Shown piece after piece: positions 39,691-48,659 of a DNA stretch of 64,000 nucleotides. Source of the DNA: Fluctibacter halophilus (lineage in GTDB: Bacteria > Pseudomonadota > Gammaproteobacteria > Enterobacterales > Alteromonadaceae); the NCBI RefSeq assembly GCF_020687825.1, contig NZ_JAJEWP010000004.1:124001-188000 (forward strand), given 5' to 3'. The translations under genes and the position numbers were made by a program. Under the pieces are notes generated by a model that made no database searches, was not told where the DNA came from, and saw only the letters and a program-made list of their open reading frames with translations. How positions within the stretch are numbered: the stretch's first letter is position 1; every line of letters starts with the position of its first letter.

Positions 39691-39780
39691 GATTCTTCGT
39701 AGTCAACTTACGTGTGCCACCGTCCACTACTGGCACTATGCCGCCTCACAATTCACTGTTGCGGAAAGCACCAGCGTCTC

Positions 39781-39811
39781 TAAAAACGCAACAGGTGCCA
39801 GAGCACCTGCT
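39781..39811 (-). terminator. Terminator of the aspartyl protease gene
   Basis: On the minus strand, arms at 39803-39810 and 39791-39798 (GCAGGTGC/GCACCTGT, with one G-T pair) make a stem, followed shortly by a T-rich run (A run at 39782-39786). It lies 17 nt after the stop. Confidence 0.7.
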
Positions 39812-39827
39812 GGTTTAAACAGGCTCC

Positions 39828-41105
39828 TTAAATCCGATCAAACAACGGCACACGGGCACAGCGTTGCTCCGTCGCTGCCGACCAGCATAATTTGACCGCA
39901 TCGCGAGCAGTGTCGCGCAGCCGGCTGAGCAATGGATCAAAGGTGTCGCGGGTAACCCGCTTGTCATCGATATGGGTCACCACACTGTCCAGCGGTATGC
40001 CTCGCGCTTCTTCGCTGGCACTGGCGGCGATGTCTTTGACAATCGCGCCCTGGCGATGAGGTAGCAGCCGCAAACCCGAACGGTCGGCGGTAGCCGGTGT
40101 TTGCAACATCCCTGTTGGTTGCAACCACAACGTAGCGGCACTGAAATCAAACACCTGGTTAAAGCGTTTCAGCACCCGGTTGCCCAGCACGCCATCGCTG
40201 CCACTTTGCGGGTTACTGCCCGAGGTGCGGAAGTAGATGGGCAAACTGTCGAATTGCTGCTCGCCGATGTGCAGGCGCGGTAACCAGCCAACCTGATTTT
40301 GCGAGTCGCCGCTGATCCCGCTGGACCGTGCTGCGTAGGTATTTGGTGGCACGCTGATCTGCCCACCTTGGCCGGCAAACAGCGTCAGCGTGCCGGTCGA
40401 GCCGGTATCCAGCATCACTTTTACTGTTTTGGTGCCACTGCCATCGTCAACAGACGTGGTCAGATACGGCGTATCGCCCTCGACCTCCATATCCAGCTTT
40501 TGCCAGCCAGCCTGTTGGTAGCGCTGTAGCGTTTCAGCGCCACGGGGTTGCAGGTAGACCCTTTGTTCGTCGTGATTAATTTCCACCACGCAGCAGTTGA
40601 AAAAGTCGGCCCCCAGCACACCGTCAAAGTAGGTTTCATCCCGCGATCCAAACGGCATCGCCTCCTGTGGCGCATAGATGACTGCCATATTGCGGATAAA
40701 CAGGGGTCCTGCGTCGATGCGGGTATCGGGCACGACGTAGGCAACCGGATCACCATCGTCGCCAGCCCCCGAGATGGTCAGCGTCTGTGTGCGCGGCAAC
40801 GCCAGCGCGTCGGTTGCATCGGTTTCGAGCAGCACCGTGGCGGCGGCACCGGAATCGAGCACAAAATTCAGCGGCGCACTGCCATTCACCCGCGCCTGCA
40901 CAATGATGTGGTTGTTATACAGCGTAAAAGGGAGGCCCTCACGCAGCGGCTGTTGGGAAGACGGCGCCGTCCAGCCAACCTGGGCGTCGGCATTTTGCCA
41001 TTGAAAACTGGCCAGCTCCCACAACTGGCAGCCCGACAAACTGACGGACAACAACAGCGCGGTGATGATCTGGACGCCTGTGCGCCCTGCTCTTTGTTCA
41101 AACAT
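39828..41105 (-). CDS. Lipoprotein with two retropepsin-like aspartyl protease domains
   Basis: A 425-aa predicted lipoprotein (lipobox LSGC, mature N-terminus at Cys about 26). Two aspartyl protease halves follow, with catalytic motifs FVLDSGAAATVL and VMLDTGSTGTL, each with a later hydrophobic-Gly motif (DGVLGADFF and DGVLGNRVL). Both Asp are kept, so an intramolecular dimer like pepsin is possible. Residues about 340-425 look PDZ-like (GAIVKDIAASASEEARGIPLDSVVTHIDDKRV). It is probably envelope-located; the substrate is unknown. Confidence 0.8.
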   Translation of the reverse strand: MFEQRAGRTGVQIITALLLSVSLSGCQLWELASFQWQNADAQVGWTAPSSQQPLREGLPFTLYNNHIIVQARVNGSAPLNFVLDSGAAATVLLETDATDALALPRTQTLTISGAGDDGDPVAYVVPDTRIDAGPLFIRNMAVIYAPQEAMPFGSRDETYFDGVLGADFFNCCVVEINHDEQRVYLQPRGAETLQRYQQAGWQKLDMEVEGDTPYLTTSVDDGSGTKTVKVMLDTGSTGTLTLFAGQGGQISVPPNTYAARSSGISGDSQNQVGWLPRLHIGEQQFDSLPIYFRTSGSNPQSGSDGVLGNRVLKRFNQVFDFSAATLWLQPTGMLQTPATADRSGLRLLPHRQGAIVKDIAASASEEARGIPLDSVVTHIDDKRVTRDTFDPLLSRLRDTARDAVKLCWSAATEQRCARVPLFDRI

Positions 41106-41251
41106 AATATTCTCCTGATCGGTTACAGGAACAATATAACAACAATTAATTATTGTTTTACGATAATTTATTGTTAATTTGAAACAAATTGTAAGGTTGA
41201 ATCGATACGCTTATCGATTACAATGGATGCCCCTTTTACGGAGAAACCGTC

Positions 41252-41758
41252 ATGACCTCATTGGATAACCTCCGGCGCATCAGCCAGCGCATCCGCATCA
41301 GCCTGTTTTGTGTGTTGGGGTTGTGCCTCGCCTTTGCGCTGTACGGTTATGCCGTGTCTGGCACCTGGTGGGTGTCTATCGGCGATGGCCAGTTTGACCG
41401 GCTGTGGGCTTCTCATCCGGCCCTGCACACCCAACTGGCATTGATCATGGTGCCGCAATTGCTGATTGTCGCCGTGGGCATCTATCGCCTGCAGCGGCTG
41501 TTGCAATTGTTCGCGCAAGGTCACTTTTTCGCCCAGGCCAGCATGGCAAACCTGAAGTGGCTGGCATGGTTGGCGGTACTCGGCGCCTGCTACGGGATGT
41601 TGTGGCCGCTGCTGGTTTATCCGTTGCTGGATAGCGGCGATGAGCTGGTCATCGACATTGCCCCACTGACACTGCTGATGTTGTTGTGTCTGCCGGTACT
41701 GGTGCATTTACTCAGTGCGGCGGGGGCACTGAACCGCGACAACAACGAGTTTGTCTGA
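41252..41758 (+). CDS. DUF2975-like four-TM membrane protein
   Basis: A 168-aa protein with four hydrophobic segments (about 18-38, 60-82, 100-122, 133-152). The layout, and an XRE regulator overlapping its stop, match the DUF2975 membrane protein/XRE pairs found in many bacteria. Function unknown. GGAG precedes the ATG. Confidence 0.7.
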   Translation: MTSLDNLRRISQRIRISLFCVLGLCLAFALYGYAVSGTWWVSIGDGQFDRLWASHPALHTQLALIMVPQLLIVAVGIYRLQRLLQLFAQGHFFAQASMANLKWLAWLAVLGACYGMLWPLLVYPLLDSGDELVIDIAPLTLLMLLCLPVLVHLLSAAGALNRDNNEFV

Positions 41759-41988
41759 TGCCGGTTATCGTGAATCTGGATGTGATGATGGCCAAACGCA
41801 AGGTCAGTTCCAAGGCCCTCGCAGCCGCGATCGGCATCACCGAAGCGAATTTGTCACTGCTCAAGCGTGGAAAGGTCAAAGGGGTGCGCTTTGCCACCCT
41901 GGAAGCGATCTGTCAGCACCTGCGCTGTCAGCCGGGCGATATTCTGATCTACGAGGAAGGGCAACAAGAAGCAATGGGCGACGAGTGA
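41758..41988 (+). CDS. XRE-family transcriptional regulator (YozG-like)
   Basis: A 76-aa helix-turn-helix protein (VNLDVMMAKRKVSSKALAAAIGITEANLSLLKRGKVKGVRFATLEAICQHLRCQPGDIL is one Cro/CI-type domain covering nearly the whole protein). It is of the short YozG type. The ATG overlaps the stop of the membrane protein (TGATG). It probably controls its own operon. Confidence 0.88.
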   Translation: MPVIVNLDVMMAKRKVSSKALAAAIGITEANLSLLKRGKVKGVRFATLEAICQHLRCQPGDILIYEEGQQEAMGDE

Positions 41989-42018
41989 TCTGATGCCCCA
42001 GGACGTTACCCCACCCCG

Positions 42019-42492
42019 TCATTGTGTCAGTGATATTCGCTGGTACAGCCAATAGCCTGGATACCCAATGACGCCACAGGCAATAACAACCGGAATTGCC
42101 ACAAACGGGGCGATGATAAAATCCAGCGCATAGGTAGACGAGGTGTGCTGACCAGTAAACAGTGTCCGTTGTGCCATCCAGTAACTCGCACCAATAAACA
42201 CCGTCACCCCGACCAACCACGTGGCGGTAACGCTATGAAAAGCGCGGGACGGAATGTGTTTTTGCACATACGTTGAAAACGCCATCCCGCAGACATACGG
42301 CACAACGCGAAACCCAAGGGAAAACACGTACGTCTGCAACGTGTGGGCATTGGACAAAGCGTCAACGCTGGGCAGCAATCCGTGCCCAGCAACAAAGACC
42401 GATAACAGCAACCAAATCAGTGCCTCAGAGACCAACAGGCACAAGATGAGTGCGACCAGGATATATCCCTTCATGAGCAATGCACGATGCAT
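42019..42492 (-). CDS. Four-TM membrane protein of unknown function
   Basis: A 157-aa hydrophobic protein with four predicted membrane segments (ILVALILCLLVSEALIWLLLSV; VFSLGFRVVPYVCGMAF; TATWLVGVTVFIGASYW; FIIAPFVAIPVVIACGVIGY). No family was recognised. ATG 42492 has a purine-rich GGGG upstream; ATG 42474 is an alternative. It stands alone, convergent with the XRE gene. Confidence 0.6.
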   Translation of the reverse strand: MHRALLMKGYILVALILCLLVSEALIWLLLSVFVAGHGLLPSVDALSNAHTLQTYVFSLGFRVVPYVCGMAFSTYVQKHIPSRAFHSVTATWLVGVTVFIGASYWMAQRTLFTGQHTSSTYALDFIIAPFVAIPVVIACGVIGYPGYWLYQRISLTQ

Positions 42493-42543
42493 ACCCCATC
42501 TTCGCTGCGATTTGCAGCAGCTCAGTGGGGCTGGTCACGAAAC

Positions 42544-42939
42544 CTACCCTTCTGAATGCTCGCCGTACATATCCTGCAGGCGCTGGCATTCCGCGGTATC
42601 GGCGTGGCCGGCTTCGATTTCCTCACAACTGAGGGCCGAGATACTTTTCATACAGGCCACGGCGGGCGCGTACAACTGGTGCTGCGCACCAAATCCGGGA
42701 ATATCGTCTGTCCCCGGCATCGACTCACACATGCCATCGAGGGTTTGTTCGATCATTTGGCGAAATTCGGCCGGCACATCGGCCAACTGCTGGCGCGCAC
42801 AGGTACGCATGTGATCGCAGGCCTTCTGGGCTTCTTCACCATAGTTGTCGGCCTGTGACGTCGTGGCAAAAACGCACAACAGGACGAGGGCCAGGGAATG
42901 ACGGGCCGCGGGCTGGGTCAGATGTCGAATCAATGTCAT
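42544..42939 (-). CDS. Small secreted six-cysteine protein
   Basis: A 131-aa protein with a signal peptide (residues about 1-30, ending TSQA). The mature part has six cysteines (CDHMRTC, MCESM, VACMK, LSCEE, AECQR), which could form three disulfides, and is acidic and helical. ATG 42939 follows AAGGA; ATG 42969 is less likely. The family is not recognised. Confidence 0.6.
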   Translation of the reverse strand: MTLIRHLTQPAARHSLALVLLCVFATTSQADNYGEEAQKACDHMRTCARQQLADVPAEFRQMIEQTLDGMCESMPGTDDIPGFGAQHQLYAPAVACMKSISALSCEEIEAGHADTAECQRLQDMYGEHSEG

Positions 42940-43097
42940 GATGCTTTCCTTGTAGTGATCGTTATGCACAGCGTCAGTCTGATTGACAGCCCATGCACAA
43001 ACAGCGTTGAGTGGTTGTCCTTTGGCTCAACAATGGCGTTTGTCGTTCAGTGAAACCAGTGACAGATTTCTCTCACAGCCTACGGCAGATGCACAAA

Positions 43098-44099
43098 TTA
43101 TTCATCAAAAAAAGCATAAATTGCCCGCAAGCTCTGGTCGCGGTAATAATCGGCCTCCATCAACAACTCGTGGCGGGCGCCGTGGATAGTGATTTTCCTG
43201 GCGCGGGGGAAGCGTCTGGACACCGCATTCTGGGCCTGATTGTCGACGATTTTTTCTTCCCCGGCCTGCATGATCAACGCCGGGATGGGAAAGGTTCGCG
43301 AGTAACGGGCGATGTGGCTCATGGCGCGCACCGCTGCCAGTAACCATCGCCCGGTAACGCCGCCCAACTGAATGTTGGGGTTTTTCAGGTATTCTTCACG
43401 GAAGATCTGGTACCGCACTTCGCAGTGGGTGAGGATGTTCTTCTCGAACGGCTCGGCTTCATAGTCCATTTGCCCCCAGAAATACCAGGGCGACTTACCA
43501 AACCATTGATTCACCAGGTGATGGGTACCAACCACCAGGTGCATCAACCAACGGGGCAATGCCGGTTGAATGCCAAACATCGGCGCACTGAAGGCCACAC
43601 GCTGAAAATCTTCCGGATACGCGAGCACATACTGGGCACCGATGGCGCCGCCCATTGAGTGGCACAACAGAAAGCGGTTTTCGCGGTCACTGTTAGGTGC
43701 CACGATACTGTCGTAGAAACGTTTAAAGTCAATCACATAGTCGCGAAAATCGTCGACATACCCCTGATGAGGATTGTCGGTTAATCGACCGGACAAGCCC
43801 TGTCCGCGGTGATCATGAATAAACACCGAGTAACCGCGGTGGTACAGGTTGAAGACCAATTCTTTGTATTTCAGCAGCGATTCTATCCGCCCGCTGGAAA
43901 TCACCACGCTGCCACGGGCTTCAGGGTTTACGACATAGGCGTACGCAATCGGTACATTTTGTGCGCCGGGGAACACGCCCTGCACCACCTGTCGTTTCCA
44001 GAAAGGGATGACGCGGCTGGTATAGCGGGACAGGATCACCTGTGCATCGGGCAATTCGTTATTCTCATCCACAGCGGTCTGGGTCGGCATCACGGTCAT
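43098..44099 (-). CDS. pldB: Lysophospholipase / monoacylglycerol lipase-like hydrolase
   Basis: A 333-aa alpha/beta hydrolase of the PldB (serine aminopeptidase S33/Hydrolase_4) group. The nucleophile Ser is in LCHSMGGA, the Asp in EKIVDNQ and the His in GARHELL. HDHRGQGLSGR is the usual oxyanion-side motif. There is no signal peptide; E. coli PldB is inner-membrane associated. It lies 3 nt after cpxA in the same direction, so it may be read with cpxRA. Confidence 0.85.
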   Translation of the reverse strand: MTVMPTQTAVDENNELPDAQVILSRYTSRVIPFWKRQVVQGVFPGAQNVPIAYAYVVNPEARGSVVISSGRIESLLKYKELVFNLYHRGYSVFIHDHRGQGLSGRLTDNPHQGYVDDFRDYVIDFKRFYDSIVAPNSDRENRFLLCHSMGGAIGAQYVLAYPEDFQRVAFSAPMFGIQPALPRWLMHLVVGTHHLVNQWFGKSPWYFWGQMDYEAEPFEKNILTHCEVRYQIFREEYLKNPNIQLGGVTGRWLLAAVRAMSHIARYSRTFPIPALIMQAGEEKIVDNQAQNAVSRRFPRARKITIHGARHELLMEADYYRDQSLRAIYAFFDE

Positions 44100-44102
44100 G
44101 AA

Positions 44103-45509
44103 TTAACGCTCAACGGGTCGGCGTGGCAAACGGATATCAATACACAATCCGCCATCGGCTACATTTGTCGCAGTCACGCTACCGCCATGCAGCAACACGG
44201 CCTGGTGCACAATGGCAAGCCCCAGTCCCACCCCACCGGTTTCCCGCTGGCGAGACGCACTCATGCGATAAAAGGGGGTAAAAATCTGCTTCAACGCTTC
44301 CTCCGCTATACCGGGACCATCGTCCTGGATCCTGATCTCCAGTGTATGTGGTGTGGTGGTGCATTGCACTTGTACTTTAGTAGAAGCGTAGCGCACAGCA
44401 TTGCCCAGCACATTATTAAATACGCGGGTCAGCAATTCCCGATCACCCTGCCAATGCAACGCACAATCCGGCGAATAGAATACCTGTTTTCCCTGGGCCA
44501 CCGCCTGGAAGCGTGCATCCTCGACACAAGACCCCAGCAACGCTGACACATCCAGCGTCTCCGGGTGCATTGGCATCTGGGTAGCTTCCATACGCGCCAG
44601 CACCAACAATTGCGCTAACATCTGTTCAATCTGCTGGGCCTCTTTTTCAATCCTCGCCAAACCTTCGGTCAATCCGGGAGTATTATTGCCTTCGCTACTC
44701 TGTTCAGTGATACCAATGGCCAGTTGAAGGCGCGCCAGTGGCGAACGCAGCTCATGGGAAATGTCAGCCAGTAAGCGCTTCTGCCCGTCCACGAGCTGTT
44801 CAAGCTGGCTGGCCATGGCATTGAAATCATGCCCCAACTGGCCCAGCTCATTGTTGCCCAGCCACTGTGCATCGACCCGGCTCTTCAGATCACCTTTGGC
44901 CATCTGATTGACCGCCAATCGCAGATGACGCACCGGCCGCAGCAATCGCCACGCCAATAAGCCACACAAACTGGCGCTGATCACCAAGACCACCGAAATC
45001 AATAATATGGGATGGCGTTGATGCACTCGTCGCACCAGATTGGGAGGCAGCGGTTTGCCCACAAACACCGCGTACTGCTGATCCCGCCAGGTAACCGCTA
45101 CCGGTCCGAAATAACGCGCCTGAGAGGTTTTGATGGTCATCGGCTGGAGCTGATTGGCCAGCTCAAGAAACACGTCTGTATTGCCCCGAAAAGGCCCTGG
45201 CGCCCCCGACAGCACCTGCTCATTGAGCACATCAACGGCCACCACCAGACGACGATGATGGCGGGCATAGCGGTTAACGACCTCTGCAACCGGTTGATCG
45301 GCGAAGCGCATCATACTGTCATCCAGGCGGGCAACTTCATTGCGCAGAATACTGCTACCCGGTGCGGGTAAGGGTTGCATGCTGACATCATCGGACACTT
45401 GTCGGGAGATCCACAGCACCGCCATCACAATCACAAAACTGCCCAGCCAGAACCACAGAAACAGTTGGATCCCCAGATGACGCAACGGGTTTAGCCGCGA
45501 CCCGATCAT
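44103..45509 (-). CDS. cpxA: Envelope-stress sensor histidine kinase, CpxA-like
   Basis: A 468-aa inner-membrane kinase. TM1 is at about residues 15-35, a periplasmic domain at 36-160, and TM2 at about 162-184, followed by HAMP. The phospho-accepting His is in DISHELRSPLARLQL. N box NVLGNAVRYA, G1 DDGPGI and G2 GGVGLGLAI are all present. It starts MIGS like E. coli CpxA and overlaps cpxR by 4 nt. Confidence 0.9.
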   Translation of the reverse strand: MIGSRLNPLRHLGIQLFLWFWLGSFVIVMAVLWISRQVSDDVSMQPLPAPGSSILRNEVARLDDSMMRFADQPVAEVVNRYARHHRRLVVAVDVLNEQVLSGAPGPFRGNTDVFLELANQLQPMTIKTSQARYFGPVAVTWRDQQYAVFVGKPLPPNLVRRVHQRHPILLISVVLVISASLCGLLAWRLLRPVRHLRLAVNQMAKGDLKSRVDAQWLGNNELGQLGHDFNAMASQLEQLVDGQKRLLADISHELRSPLARLQLAIGITEQSSEGNNTPGLTEGLARIEKEAQQIEQMLAQLLVLARMEATQMPMHPETLDVSALLGSCVEDARFQAVAQGKQVFYSPDCALHWQGDRELLTRVFNNVLGNAVRYASTKVQVQCTTTPHTLEIRIQDDGPGIAEEALKQIFTPFYRMSASRQRETGGVGLGLAIVHQAVLLHGGSVTATNVADGGLCIDIRLPRRPVER

Positions 45510-46198
45510 GACGCCGGGTCCACCAGCATGTAACCACTGCCGCGCAGGGTCTTGATGACTTGTTCACTGCCATTGGCATCGAGTTTTTTACGCACATTGC
45601 TCAGGTGCATGTCGATACTGCGATCAAAGGCCTGCAGCGGGCGCCCCAGCACCTGCATGCTGATCTCTTCTTTGCTCAATACGGCACCGTGATTGACCAT
45701 CAACAGGTGCAACAGGGCATATTCGGTGGCGGTCATGCTGACCTCTTCGCCGCGGATAGTGACGGTCTGACGGGCGGGGTTAACCGCCAAGTCACCCACC
45801 GTGATGGCCTGCTGACGGCGGGCCTGGGGTATGTCCGCCAGGCGACGGCAAATGGCTTTGATCCGTGCAGACAGTTCTCGGTGATTGAAAGGTTTGGGCA
45901 GGTAATCGTCGGCGCCCAGCTCCAGCCCAAGAATGCGATCATAATCATCGCCCCGTGCGGTTAACATCAGTACCGGGGTCAGGTGAGTGCGACGCAATTG
46001 CTTGAGCACCTCGAAGCCATCCAACTTGGGCATCATCACATCCAGCAGGATAACGTCAAAGTGGCGCTGACTGGTGGCCAGTCGCAATCCTTCTTCACCG
46101 TCATTGGCGACAGTGATGTGGTAACCCTGCGACGACAGGTATTGGTCAAGTAGCTGGGTCAGTTCATTATCATCGTCAATGATCAGTACGGCATGCAT
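45506..46198 (-). CDS. cpxR: Envelope-stress response regulator, CpxR-like
   Basis: A 230-aa OmpR-family regulator. The receiver domain has DDD near the N-terminus, phospho-acceptor Asp in LLDVMMPKLDG, Thr in MLTARG and Lys in PKPF; the winged helix ends KTLRGSGYMLV. VLGRPLQAFDRSIDMHLSNVRKKL is close to the matching CpxR stretch. A CpxR-type box and a CpxP-like gene lie immediately upstream and divergent, as in E. coli. Confidence 0.92.
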   Translation of the reverse strand: MHAVLIIDDDNELTQLLDQYLSSQGYHITVANDGEEGLRLATSQRHFDVILLDVMMPKLDGFEVLKQLRRTHLTPVLMLTARGDDYDRILGLELGADDYLPKPFNHRELSARIKAICRRLADIPQARRQQAITVGDLAVNPARQTVTIRGEEVSMTATEYALLHLLMVNHGAVLSKEEISMQVLGRPLQAFDRSIDMHLSNVRKKLDANGSEQVIKTLRGSGYMLVDPAS

Positions 46199-46269
46199 GG
46201 ACGGTACTCCAAAACGTTTTGTGTATGGTACAAAGTCAATTTCCCGATGGCGAGCCTGCCAACCGCACC

Positions 46270-46285
46270 TTTACGCAACCTTTAC
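46270..46285 (-). promoter_or_regulatory. CpxR-type binding box
   Basis: On the minus strand GTAAA-N6-GTAAA, the CpxR direct-repeat pattern (usual spacing N5). It lies in the divergent space between cpxR and the cpxP-like gene, about 70 nt from each start, so it could control both. Confidence 0.6.
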
Positions 46286-46355
46286 ACTGGCCTGACGTTT
46301 CTTTGCAACCGGGTGCATACACTACACACTCATGTTCAACACAGGAGATTGCCAC

Positions 46356-47135
46356 ATGAAACCTTCAAGCCTGTTTTTTACCCTGAGTGTTGTATCCAGC
46401 ACTGTCTTCTCAGCCATTGCCTTTGCCCACGGCCCTGACCGCGGTGAACACGGCCCGTTGGCGGCCCTCAAACAGCTCGACCTATCCGCCAATCAACGGG
46501 CTGATGTGCGCCAACTGGTACGCGAAGCCCGCGCCGACAGCCGCGACAGCAAAGACGACATGCGCCTGCTCCGTGAGCAGCTGCGCGACACCGTTCAGAC
46601 CAGTGACTGGGACGCCGACACGGTCACCGCCTTACTGTCTCAGCAGCAAACACTGATGGACAGTATCGCATTGCAAAAGGCCATCACCGGTCAACAGATC
46701 TGGGCGCTTCTGACTGACGCACAGCAACAACAATGGCTGGCCGACATGCCGGAGGCAAATGAACCGCGCCAGCGGGATCATGATCGCCTGCTCGACAAGT
46801 TGAATGTCAGCGACGCACAGCGGGAAGCTCTTGAGCCGCTGTTGTCTGCCCTTGACCAGCAACGTCAATCACTCATCCAGGCCCGGCAAAACTGGCACAG
46901 CAGTGAACGAGCGCTGATCCAACAGGACAGCTTTGATCAATCCGCCTGGACAGCGGCCCGCGCACAGAGCAATGCCGTCATCCTGCCCCAGCTACAGGAA
47001 CAACTCCACCTGCGTCAGCAAGTGTGGCAGCAACTGAGCAGCGAGCAACAGGATCAACTGGCGCAAATGATGCGCCGCCACGGTGACAAGGGCCCTCGTG
47101 GTCGCCATCACTCAACCCGACGGGACGGTGTCTGA
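46356..47135 (+). CDS. CpxP/Spy-like periplasmic protein with duplicated domain
   Basis: A 259-aa periplasmic protein; ATG 46356 follows AGGAG and opens the signal peptide (cut after AIAFA). Instead of the two LTxxQ motifs of a normal CpxP or Spy there are four: LSANQ, LTDAQ, VSDAQ and LSSEQ, spread over two similar helical halves (about 30-140 and 145-245). The gene has thus an internal duplication, about 260 aa against about 160. The C-terminus is rich in His and Arg. CpxP-type proteins bind CpxA and act as chaperones; the position opposite cpxRA supports this role. Confidence 0.85.
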   Translation: MKPSSLFFTLSVVSSTVFSAIAFAHGPDRGEHGPLAALKQLDLSANQRADVRQLVREARADSRDSKDDMRLLREQLRDTVQTSDWDADTVTALLSQQQTLMDSIALQKAITGQQIWALLTDAQQQQWLADMPEANEPRQRDHDRLLDKLNVSDAQREALEPLLSALDQQRQSLIQARQNWHSSERALIQQDSFDQSAWTAARAQSNAVILPQLQEQLHLRQQVWQQLSSEQQDQLAQMMRRHGDKGPRGRHHSTRRDGV

Positions 47136-47154
47136 CACCGCCCCGACCGGCAGC

Positions 47155-47574
47155 CTATCGATCGAACTGGGGCACTTTGCGCTGATAATCCGGATGGGTG
47201 AAGCGCGGTGATGTGATCAATAAGTCAGCGGTCGATACATTACACGCGACCGGTACGTTCCACACCGAACACAGCCTCAGCAACGCTTTAACATCGGGGT
47301 CATGGGGCGCCGGATTTAACGGATCCCAAAAAAAGATCAGCAGGTCGAGCTGCCCTTCGGCGATCAAGGCGCCGATTTGCTGATCGCCCCCTAACGGGCC
47401 ACTTTTATAGCGATGAATGGTCAGTCCCAGCTCATCCTGCAGTAACCCTCCCGTGGTGCCGGTCGCGACCAGACGATGGGGCACCAGCTGCTCCCGGTGC
47501 GCACCGGCCCACGCCAATAATTCGGCCTTCTTATGATCGTGCGCCACCAGGGCCAAGGTTTTTTGCTGACTCAT
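47155..47574 (-). CDS. mgsA: Methylglyoxal synthase
   Basis: A 139-aa enzyme that turns dihydroxyacetone phosphate into methylglyoxal and phosphate. It has [17 protein letters not shown] for phosphate binding, [14 protein letters not shown] with the catalytic Asp, FFWDPL and [11 protein letters not shown]. The ATG overlaps the kelch stop by 4 nt, so it is coupled to that gene. Confidence 0.96.
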   Translation of the reverse strand: MSQQKTLALVAHDHKKAELLAWAGAHREQLVPHRLVATGTTGGLLQDELGLTIHRYKSGPLGGDQQIGALIAEGQLDLLIFFWDPLNPAPHDPDVKALLRLCSVWNVPVACNVSTADLLITSPRFTHPDYQRKVPQFDR

Positions 47575-48659
47575 TGTTTATCCTGTTGGTTGTGCCTCGG
47601 TGAAAATCCGAGCGCGGTAAGATCCAGTTGGGTGACATCCCGTCGCACCTGCTGATGGCGATCCATACCGCCGGGGATCACCAGTTGATCACCGATGATG
47701 GCCATGCCGCGGTGATCCATGCTGCGCTGTTGTGTTTTCACCACGCGCCAATGCTCTTTGTCCATGTCCAGTGCCCACAGGGCGTTGTCCGGTAATGCCG
47801 GACTGCCGTTGTAACCAATACCGTTGAAGTTGTAGGCCGTCGTGCTACCACCAAAGAAGAACACCTGCCCATAACGGGGGCTACCGGCCGCCGCCATTCG
47901 ATAGCGCGCAATGCCGGTTGGATGCGCCAGCAGTCGCCAGTTAATACGGCGGGGATCATCCACATCAATGTCGCCCAGCAAACACCCCGGCGCGGGTAAG
48001 AAGGTGCGACGTCCTTTGACCACAGGTTGCACTTTAACCCCATCACAGACCACCATCTTGTTGCCCACGATACCACCGGCGTGTCCAAACACCGCCCGAT
48101 TGGGTAGCGGGCTGGCCTGATGCCAGGTCAGGTTGCGGGTATCCAGCATCTGCACCAAATTGACGTTGCCGTCGTTGTGCCAGCCGCTGACGAGGTAGAT
48201 ATAGCGTTGCTGATACACCAGAGCAATCGCATCATCCACCGCCACCGGCATGGCGGGAACCTGTGCATATTGCTGGGTCACCGTATCGAACACAAAATTT
48301 TCCGGTGATGACACTTCGTGACCGTCCACGTCCACCGAATAGCCACCAAACAGGTACACACTGCGTCCGACACCGGCCGCGACTGACGCGAGCCGCCCGC
48401 GGGGATAGTGTCGGGTAGGTACGTCTTTGATCGGCTGCCAGGCACGATTTCCCGAAGCCCATCGCCATGCGCGATGATGCACATCCCCATAGCCTTTGCC
48501 TCTGGCCAGCCCCATGAACGAGTACAATTGCACCGCGCCCCGCACCTCAACCATGGCCAGCGCATTGTTGGTCACCGGCTCAGGTAATGGCGGCACGATG
48601 TGCTGTGCCAACGCCTGCAATGACCAGCACAGACCCAGAGCGACAACCGCTATGCGCAT
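47571..48659 (-). CDS. Kelch-repeat beta-propeller protein, secreted
   Basis: A 362-aa protein with a signal peptide (residues 1-18, ending QALA). Repeated kelch blades are visible ([63 protein letters not shown]). It resembles NanM-type and galactose-oxidase-like propellers, but no catalytic residues can be assigned. It overlaps argE by 10 nt and mgsA by 4 nt, which places it in the middle of a coupled argE-kelch-mgsA unit. Confidence 0.8.
   Translation of the reverse strand: MRIAVVALGLCWSLQALAQHIVPPLPEPVTNNALAMVEVRGAVQLYSFMGLARGKGYGDVHHRAWRWASGNRAWQPIKDVPTRHYPRGRLASVAAGVGRSVYLFGGYSVDVDGHEVSSPENFVFDTVTQQYAQVPAMPVAVDDAIALVYQQRYIYLVSGWHNDGNVNLVQMLDTRNLTWHQASPLPNRAVFGHAGGIVGNKMVVCDGVKVQPVVKGRRTFLPAPGCLLGDIDVDDPRRINWRLLAHPTGIARYRMAAAGSPRYGQVFFFGGSTTAYNFNGIGYNGSPALPDNALWALDMDKEHWRVVKTQQRSMDHRGMAIIGDQLVIPGGMDRHQQVRRDVTQLDLTALGFSPRHNQQDKQ

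Larger units (their letters stand above)
39309..39780. other. Gene-free region with palindromic repeats
   Basis: About 470 nt between the low-GC cluster and the aspartyl protease gene. Short open frames here have no ribosome sites. Two palindromic elements are listed separately. Another pair, ATCAACACTG at 39476-39485 and CAGTGTTGAT at 39586-39595, forms a long-range 10-bp inverted repeat around the first element. Confidence 0.55.

Noticed and set aside
47118-47142. Inverted repeat at the end of the CpxP-like gene
   Set aside because: It contains a mismatch and no T tract, and it overlaps the stop codon, so I do not call it a terminator.
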